DNA of 64,000 nt from Arthonia radiata (Eukaryota; Ascomycota; Arthoniomycetes; Arthoniales; Arthoniaceae). Positions 57,401-64,000 of this stretch are shown here, one piece after another (within the stretch, counting starts at the first letter, position 1; every line of letters begins with the position of its first letter). A program made the position numbers and the translations under genes. The stretch spans positions 463,131-527,130 of the forward strand of contig PSQN01000011.1 of the NCBI GenBank assembly GCA_002989075.1, written 5' to 3'. The notes beneath the pieces were generated by a model. That model saw nothing but the letters and a program-made list of their open reading frames with translations. It did not search any database and was not told the origin of the DNA.

Positions 57401-58867
57401 GGGTTGTTAGACGTGAAGATCGCCTCAGTAGATTTAAAGTGCGTACCGGGACTGTGCTGGCCCCAAAGGGTAGCCCACCACTGTGAGAAAGGCCCCTCTG
57501 GCATGGTGATAGCTGTAAGGGCGAAGTTTAGGTCCGAATGGGCTGCTATGGTGCTCAGTATCTTTTATCAAAGTGGCAGCGATCCCTGAGGCAGCAGTCA
57601 GATACAGGGTGTACGTTAGATGGCCGACTTTCTAGGTTGTATAACGAGTGGGGTGCGCCAAGATGCAGTCATTTCGGAAAAGCTAGCAGTCTCAGTAGAC
57701 AGAGCACGTGCGGTTCCTCCCTGAACAGATGTCGTGCAGTAGGCTAATCCAGAAGAGAGCCACATAAGTCTGATCGTTTCACATAAGCATGCCAACTGTC
57801 TTCGGGGGCTAACCAATATTGTGCTTCATCAGCAGGACTTTTGCTGCATAAACATACCGGTTGGACGTTTGGAAGAGACCACTCGCGATGAGTGCACACC
57901 AGAAACCCATCGGACGTAGCAGAGACGTGTGGGAAAGATCATGGTGTATTATCGAAGGTTGTTTTTAAGACAAGGATGGGGCGGCAATGCCATCGCCCGG
58001 AGCCATGACCGCCTCGTCCCGAACTCTTCCACTAATTCTTGACGTACGTCCATCTCAGCTTCCAAAAGTCTCAACACAGCCTTCGGCGTCATAAGCGTGT
58101 TCAGTCGACTCGTCAGAATTGATGGGGTTTCCGGTAAATCCACTCTACGGCTTCTACTCCACCTCTCCCTCCCTCTCAAGCTCCGTACATTTCACATCTG
58201 TCTTTTTGTCGAGCATTCCCATCCAATTCATTTAAACGGTGGGTCGCAGCGGCACACTGTCTGCCACACGATTTGTATACTCAGTATGCATCCGCACCAT
58301 ATGTTTTCGCAAGCCTGCATCAGCGATTCTCTGCAGTTGCCCATGATGGCTGCTCCGCTTAACCACGTTGTTTAGAGACTGCTTTTGCTGGGATTGGAAG
58401 TGAGCGTCTCTGTTGTTTGTCGGTGTCAAAGTGAGCTCACCGCGGGAGCGTGGTTCGTATGTGCGTGCGTTTAGCCGCAGTAGATGAGGTGGCACGTGGT
58501 CTATATACCACGACCGTCGCGCAAGATGTATGAGGCTGAAGAAGGCTTAGTTTGCTATACACTTTATAGTAATGTGCGGAGGACACGTTGGGACCATGAT
58601 GTCATCCAAAGGAGAGCAAATATCGTACACCTTTTGACGTGCAAGGTTCCGCATATCGCAAGGCATTTACGGCAAGGCACAAATCTAAGCGAGGCACAAC
58701 TCAAATCTAGGCGCAAAACAAGGCAAGCCGTGCAAAGTAAATGGAACTACAAAAGTGCCTTGCGTCAAAGGTCTCAGATCAAGGCGGCCCCATACACATC
58801 TGTTTCCATTCGTACAGTCGACGGGGCGCTTCTGTCCCTGGCAGACAAGCTTCGCAAGTCGTCAAGG

Positions 58868-60403
58868 CTAGCGAGCATGCTCAAGATTGTTCTCGTGTTG
58901 CGGCACATCCACCACCTTCATGGCCAACGCCTTCTCCCACGAACCCGCACCTTCATCATCCTTCGTCAACTGAGCCAGCCTGTTCTTCTCCTGAGTCGAC
59001 AGTTGAGCCTCGTTCCACGCTTTGGGTCTGCACGTCCTGTGATGCTGCTTACCATGCGCGAACAAGAGCTTCACGTATTGTTTCTCGAAGACATCTTTTG
59101 CGCTATATTGCATGTTGTTTGCGTCAGCTTCGTCAAAGAAAGCGCTCAGCAGGAAGTCCTCTAGTCCGGCTACGGTGCGCTGGTGTTTTTCTATGACAGC
59201 CTTGATGCTACCGGCATGGCGTGTGGCGAGGATAAAACACACGAATACGGATATCCACATGTGTGCATCTTTCAGTGATTGACCTTTACGGTAAAGTTAG
59301 CCATCAAACGGAGCTAACATGTCCCCACCTTGAAAATGCGTCGCTGTTCACGGCACCTCGCACCGCTAAGTTAGCAGGGGTCAGGTACTCACAATAAGTA
59401 CCGAACCGCAGCTCGACCGTCTTGCGAGGGTTGAGTATGTTCAAGTAATTGATGGCCCAGTAGTTCCTCAAGATAGCTTCTCTATCCTCTTTCGCAGAGG
59501 AGAGAGGTTGGGTGACATCCAGGAACTCTTTAATGTTCGCGCACTGCTCTATCGTCTCGATGGCGGCGTCGCGCGTCTTGCCAGCAGGGGCGAAGTTTTT
59601 GTTGTCTGCGAAGATACTCCGCACATGCAGGTTTCCATTGCGTTCATCGGGTAGCAAGGCCAGAAACGCAGGCTTCCAGTACACATAGGCTTGCGCAATG
59701 AGTTTCAGGTCGGTCAAGAGGTACGGTGGCTTGAAGGAGACGTGTGTTTGCGTGGAGCAGTTGCCATCGCCAGTGACGTGATAGCGACCATCGTTGAGCT
59801 GGAGAGTAGGGTCAAGGATTGACCGCCAGTTCCATGGGTCGAGTATAGGCGTTTGCGTCTCAAGACCAACTGTTTGTTGCCAAAGCGGCGGCATTAGTCT
59901 GCTCATCCTTCAGAAGGATACATCGTTGGCTAAGACTACAGCAACGATGATTCCAATGTTGGTACTGTGCCTCGGAGAAAGAAAGGGGAACGATCAGAAC
60001 ACTTACATGGCGGTGGCATGATGCTAACACACGTCTGGTCTGTTTCAACGGTCCAATGGTGGTCTTCGCTGAGTTCGAGGGAGCGTGCATCGCGCTTCCC
60101 GAGCTTGCTGAACATCTCTCTAGAACCTTCGGAAGACTTCAGTGAACGGTTGTGATGATCTGCCATGTTTCCTGCAAACTCAGTCTCATCCATCTCATCT
60201 CCCAAGGGAGGATGAGGGTGCCGAATACGGAGCTCCGCCTCTAGGCGTTCTTTCAGCGAGTCGGGACGATGCGCATAGTACTTCTCGAACTCGGCTCCAA
60301 ACCGGTAACACCGTTTGCCTTTCAAATGCGCAAGCGAGGGGGTATGGTGCGCACCAGCGCCGAGCTCGACTTTGCTCAAAGCCTCGCGTACTCTTTCGGT
60401 CAT
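58868..60403 (-). CDS. Amidoligase-like protein, three exons
   Basis: Exons are 60403-60033, 59898-59393 and 59268-58868, giving 425 residues. Intron 1 (134 nt) has a GTGTGT donor and a GAGCAG acceptor. Intron 2 (124 nt) has GTGAGT and GAAAG. With these joins the frame is intact and the Amidoligase_2 pattern appears in order: RFGAEFEKYY (about 34-43), WTVETDQ-TLMPP (about 117-128), GLETQTPIL (135-143), a CSTQTHVSF segment with His176, NYWAINYLNILNP, and VELRFGTYYAHMWISVF. This ATP-grasp-related GCS-like fold forms amide bonds between amines and carboxylates. The fungal members' substrates are, as far as I know, undefined. The C-terminal 70 residues are helical and charged. Both introns are about twice the length of others here, and a tempting GTAAGT at 60,004 cannot be used in frame. 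The exact junctions are therefore inferred. Confidence 0.68.
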
Positions 60404-61847
60404 AGTTCAGGTTATAGCCAGTCACGCACGTGTTTTAGATATTAGGATGATTTTGCTCCCAAGGCAGGTTCAGAAGGCAATAGAGTGATGATCTTTGTGA
60501 ACAGACTTCCTGTCAGTCGGAACGAGGTCCGGCACGTTTTATACGATCAACAACAGGCATGGCTTGCTACTCTGCTCTAACATCGGAAGAAGACAGGTGT
60601 CAATGTGGGATCTTTGCGAGCGACACGTGGCTGGTGGCTGACAATGGCGCCAATGTCTTACCCCAACCTGACTATGGTTTCACGTCGGCTACTCGTACGT
60701 GGTGCGTGGTTATGAAGGAAGGCGCTATGGTTCAAAAGCCATTCGCAGCGGGTGTCATTGGGACTTGCAAAGAGTCGATGCGCAGAGCTGAATCCGGCTC
60801 CGATATCATGTCTCTTGGGCTCTGTTTCTTTGGATACCGATGGCTGTCCGGCTGTAGCGCTAACGCTGGCACGAATCCACCATTGGCAACTGCGTCGGCA
60901 CGAAAATGCGTCGGCGCTGAGGGTTAAAAGTCATCGGTGTGCACAAGGGTATGTGCTTCTAACTCAGCTCTCGACGAGGCGTAGATGTTGGAAGGGTTGG
61001 AACCACTTCGACTGTTCATCGCTTGATGCCATCCTCGCAGCTCTCTTTATATTCGCACCCCGTCCCCTGGAGATTGGCTTGCATACTACGTTTCCTCGGT
61101 AGTATTGCTTGTAGGTACTTGTGAAGGCTTCTTCGACCTCGAAATCATCCGTTCTTTGTTACTCAAGTTCCAGGCAGCAGAGAGGCAATAGAAAACAAGG
61201 ATAGATTAGAGCCGTTCGGACGCATCGACGAAGGGCAATTTCCGCCTGAAATGTCGGGCAGGACTTGGCAGTGATGTCATCCGAGTGTCTGCCTGCTCAA
61301 GAAATCTTCCATCTAGATGTTCGACCGCAGCCTCTCTGATACCTCAGAATCTCGACCTCAATGATTACCGGATGTATTTTCTAGCAGCAGTCTCAACACA
61401 TCGATGGTACCAAGATGCGAGAGCCAGACGCTCTCTCAGACGCCAGCGTATATCACATATTTTGAAGCGCACTGAGGAGTAAACACGATTTACTACTTTA
61501 CTCAATACTAATGCAATCTGAAGACTAGTCGCGGTTAAAGCAACAGTGTGTACGCCACCTACATAAAGATTCAGCCACCTCTTGAGATCCAAGTGCACCT
61601 TAGTCGCAAGCTTGGAGAGAAGATGTCTTATTGTGGGCGCAGGGACGACGTTTAGCACACATGAAATCCAGATCAAGCAAGATAGAGGAACTCGAGACCA
61701 AACAGGCGCAAAGATAGACGGTACGCGTTCTTGCTACCCTCGGGCCGTTGCTGGCCTTCGCTTCGAATGCATAATGCAGTCCGTGCTACCGTCACCCAGT
61801 GACCCAGCTGTCCAGCAGCCTACTGCGGCAGCACGACCCAAAGACTC
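60404..61847. other. Intergenic, no supported gene
   Basis: A plus-strand frame at 60559-60927 (122 codons, MACYSALTSEEDRCQCGIFA) and a minus-strand frame at 61365-61676 have no domain, no signal peptide and no splice support. I leave both uncalled. Confidence 0.35.
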
Positions 61848-62228
61848 TCAGTGCTTCTTGAACTGTGAACGCTTCGACGTGCCAGCGGTGCTACATCAGT
61901 CAGAACAATGTTAAAAAACGAACATACTTTTTTCCACATACCCTCTAGTCTTACGCTTACAGGTCACCCATTTGCGACCCACGTATTTTGGGTTGTCGCA
62001 GCCGTCGTACAGCTTGGCGGGGATAGCGGTGCGTTTCCCAACCTTGGTCTTATCGCCATGAACCGCGTGCGATGGCGTGGAATTGTAATTCTTCAGATGA
62101 GGGAGATGGGGCCCGTTCGGCAGATGTTCTGAAATGTTGATGTGCGGGAGGTGTGGATGGGGTGACTCGTGCTGATGATGTTGCTCGCCCTTCGTTGAGA
62201 AGGGGTGAGGAGCGTGTATTTCATGCAT
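61848..62228 (-). CDS. Small His-rich basic protein, two exons
   Basis: Exon 1 is 62228-61942 and exon 2 is 61890-61848, giving 109 residues. The 51-nt intron has a GTATGT donor, a CTGAC branch site and a TGTAG acceptor in phase 2, giving KRKTRG-TAGTSKRSQFKKH. The first 45 residues are very His/Pro-rich (GEQHHQHESPHPHLPHINIS). The second half is Lys/Arg-rich with two Cys (DGCDNPKYVGRKWVTCKRK). There is no signal peptide or membrane segment. I recognise no family. His-rich stretches can bind metals, but that is speculation. The clean intron is the main argument that this is a real gene. Confidence 0.55.
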
Positions 62229-62845
62229 GTTGTCGTAGCGAGGTCGATTGCGAGCGAAGGTGTCAAGGCTGAGGACGTTTGTGCTTGGTGAATAGGTGTA
62301 GTGTTGCTGTTTAGCAGAGCTCAGCCGGTGGTATGTGGTTGCTTATAAGTAACTCTTGCTAGACAGCAACAGACCAGTGAGCATATTGACAAGCTGGCAC
62401 TTCTCTTCTCCGCAGCTTGAAACCGCCAGCTGTAAGGACGGCCGCTCCATGGGCCTAGGTATGACTATTTTCCAATCGAGGCGTACACTGTGCCTCATGA
62501 AATCTTGCGGCACCTTGTATCGATGTAACATGATGAAACATGCTCCGTAACAACAAGGATTCAAGGCGGCTTGACCCAACATTCTTCAGTCACCAAAGCT
62601 CACGAATCGCAAGCTGAAGTTGTTTCAAGACACGTGTGATGTCCGAGTGCCAATCGACTCGGAGCTGCACGCATCGTTGGGATCACCGGTCGTGTTGCTT
62701 TTGACAGGCCAGTTTTCCTTTGTCGAGCAATTTTCCAATTTGCGCCATTACTCGGGAGTGCCAGTGACACTGTGACAACTTGAGAGGGGCATAGATATGC
62801 GCAGTCTTTGCAACCAACTAAGGCGTGAATGGATTCAGAGCTATC
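62229..62845. other. Intergenic, no supported gene
   Basis: This is 617 bp between two minus-strand genes. Only short frames without support are present. Confidence 0.4.
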
Positions 62846-63998
62846 TCATATCTCCAAGCTCTTCACCCATGAATCCCCCAGAATCTGAGACACCGTCGGT
62901 CTGTCTTGCGGTAACCAAGTGAATATTTTTCTGAGCAAATGCAAGATGCGCTCCGTTTCATGATCCTCAATGTCGTGCCGTCGCTCCTTCAGAAAACGTT
63001 CCCTCAACTTAGGGAAACGCTTCATCTCCTCCGGCTTAGGTAGCTCGCAGAAGGGATCGGTGACGTCGTAGCGGATCTGGTTGCCATCGTGGTCATAGTA
63101 ACAGCTTCGGTGTCGCCATTTCTGCGCATATGTTTCCGGCATCGGTGCCTGAATAACGTCCGCAAAGGAACACATCGACTCATCGATAAGTTCTTGTTCG
63201 TTCTCTTCACACTGTGGACCGCCCGGCATCCACATGGTGAATAAGCGTTGGCTATTCAATCAGGTGTCAGACTAGGTCAAAGCTATAATGAACGACAAGC
63301 TTACCTGGTAAGCATTTCATAGATGAAGCACCCAATGCTCCAAACATCAAGGGCTTGACTCGCTGGCGCTCCCATTACCAGCTCTGGGGGCCGCAATGAA
63401 TCTGGAGTGTGGACTTTCTCTGGAGGCTTGTCGACTGGAAAAGCTGTGTCAAAAGTCAGCAGGTATCTCATTCTCAGATTGATGGTTGCTTGCCGGATCC
63501 GACGTCTGACAGCTTGACCGTCAAGCCCTGGTGACTAAAGTCCACGAACTCGACCAACGGTTTGGGTGTGAGCAGGTACTTCGGAGTCCACTTGTCTTTC
63601 TTGCCGTCCTTTCGTTCGATGAGTTCACATCCCCCAAAGCTCTTCGGCGGTGGCACCTTCTGCATCAGTGACTCCGCGGACACCGCGTCCATTGTCGTAG
63701 TCTTGAGCAGGATGTTTCCGCCATGCAGATCGCCATGAACAATCCCACAGAAGTGCACTCCTTGCACAGCGCAGATCATCTTCTGGATTATCGTCTTTGC
63801 CATCCACAGTGGGACCGTTGTTGACCCATTGGCTACTGGCAGCCCAGGAAACAACTTTGGGTCCCGGGCAAGCTTGCTACATGAGGGGCCCATGACCTCA
63901 AACACTAGGCATTTGTGCTTCCCGTTAGGACCGTGTACTTCAAAATGATCCAGAAGGCTGACAATAACATGCGCTGCAGCTTTGCTTTCATGGCGCAA
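62846..63998 (-). CDS. SRPK-like protein kinase, C-terminal part (runs off window)
   Basis: Exons visible are 63998-63494, 63443-63305 and 63251-62846, giving 349 residues with the N-terminus outside the window. Intron 1 (50 nt) begins GCAAGC and ends GACACAG, a GC-AG intron. It is the only join giving KLSDVGS-A-FPVDKPPEKVHT. Intron 2 (53 nt) is GTAAGC...AATAG. Kinase motifs seen are KCLVFEVMGPS (hinge), GIVHGDLHGGNILL (catalytic loop HGDLHGGN instead of the SRPK HTDIKPDN), a separated LSDVGSA in place of DFG, RPPELVMGAP (APE region), DVWSIGCFIYEML, and a C-lobe ending DRPTVSQILGDSWVKS. The long insert between catalytic loop and DVG is typical of SRPK-type kinases, which phosphorylate Ser/Arg-rich proteins. 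The fungal expanded families are poorly studied. An active kinase is plausible. Confidence 0.82.
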
Positions 63999-64000
63999 GC

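Larger units (their letters stand above)
53450..58867. other. Gene-poor stretch with small diverged repeats
   Basis: No gene here meets my standard. It holds a short repeat of about 21 bp near 55,530-55,592, a pair of diverged repeats of about 250 bp (55.6 and 56.7 kb), three 21-bp units near 56,497-56,560, and two 108-bp units at 57.2-57.4 kb. Weak minus-strand coding candidates are 54825-55190, 56140-56517 (Lys/Glu-rich), the frames around 56.85-57.4 kb and 57949-58179. None has a recognisable domain. The mixture looks like decayed genes rather than plain intergenic DNA. Confidence 0.4.

Noticed and set aside
58484-59196. Plus-strand frames of 151-226 codons
   Set aside because: They lie antisense to exon 3 of the amidoligase-like gene and show no domain.
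59340-59392. Short 27-nt or 49-nt intron with GTGAGT in the amidoligase-like gene
   Set aside because: 27 nt is below any workable intron size. The 49-nt choice leads quickly to a stop and cannot join exon 3 in frame, whereas the 124-nt intron does.

Overview
The window looks like nuclear DNA of a filamentous ascomycete (Pezizomycotina, most likely a dothideomycete). The reasons are short spliceosomal introns of about 50-60 nt with GTRNGY donors and CTRAC branch sites, fungal-type proteins (SRPK-like kinase, DUF4045 protein, Prp18, Atp12), and a 23.5 kb AT-rich block in which CpA has been converted to TpA on both strands, the mark of repeat-induced point mutation (RIP). I recognised no tRNA, rRNA or CRISPR array.

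Layout. (1) 1-23,493 is a RIP-degraded graveyard of LTR retrotransposons. A Ty1/Copia element (1154-21948, flanked by the 5-bp duplication GTATA) has been invaded by an inverted solo LTR of its own family, by a Ty3/Gypsy element (6322-13661), and by a solo LTR that a second Ty3/Gypsy copy (14338-21404) later entered. All four inner insertions have readable target-site duplications, so the order of insertion can be reconstructed. (2) At about 23.5 kb composition changes abruptly. 23.5-25.2 kb holds diverged copies of a repeat of about 215 bp and no convincing gene. (3) 25.4-52.3 kb is the gene-rich part: a secreted Gly/Ala-rich repeat protein, a four-TM protein, Prp18, three nuclear or disordered proteins of unknown function, a protein fusing a transposase-type (CENP-B/Tc5) HTH to a DUF1989 domain, Atp12, a peroxidase-like remnant, a carnosine N-methyltransferase, a proteasome assembly chaperone 4 candidate, a secreted epoxide-hydrolase-like protein and a DUF4045 protein. 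A 173-bp tandem repeat sits at 34.6-35.45 kb. (4) 52.3-58.8 kb is gene-poor with small diverged repeats and weak coding candidates. (5) 58.8-64 kb carries an amidoligase-like gene, a small His-rich protein and the C-terminal part of an SRPK-like kinase that runs off the right edge.

The genes do not form an evident cluster or pathway. Most are unrelated housekeeping functions (splicing, mitochondrial F1-ATPase assembly, proteasome assembly, carnosine methylation) mixed with fungus-specific proteins. Several gene models are exon joins I inferred by keeping frame, splice consensus and family sequence consistent. Two of these appear to use GC-AG introns, and one secreted protein has a candidate 57-nt intron that stays open when unspliced.

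The most unusual single gene is the HTH-DUF1989 fusion at 39,267-41,159. It shares a compact divergent promoter with atp12 that contains an inverted repeat built on CCAAT boxes.
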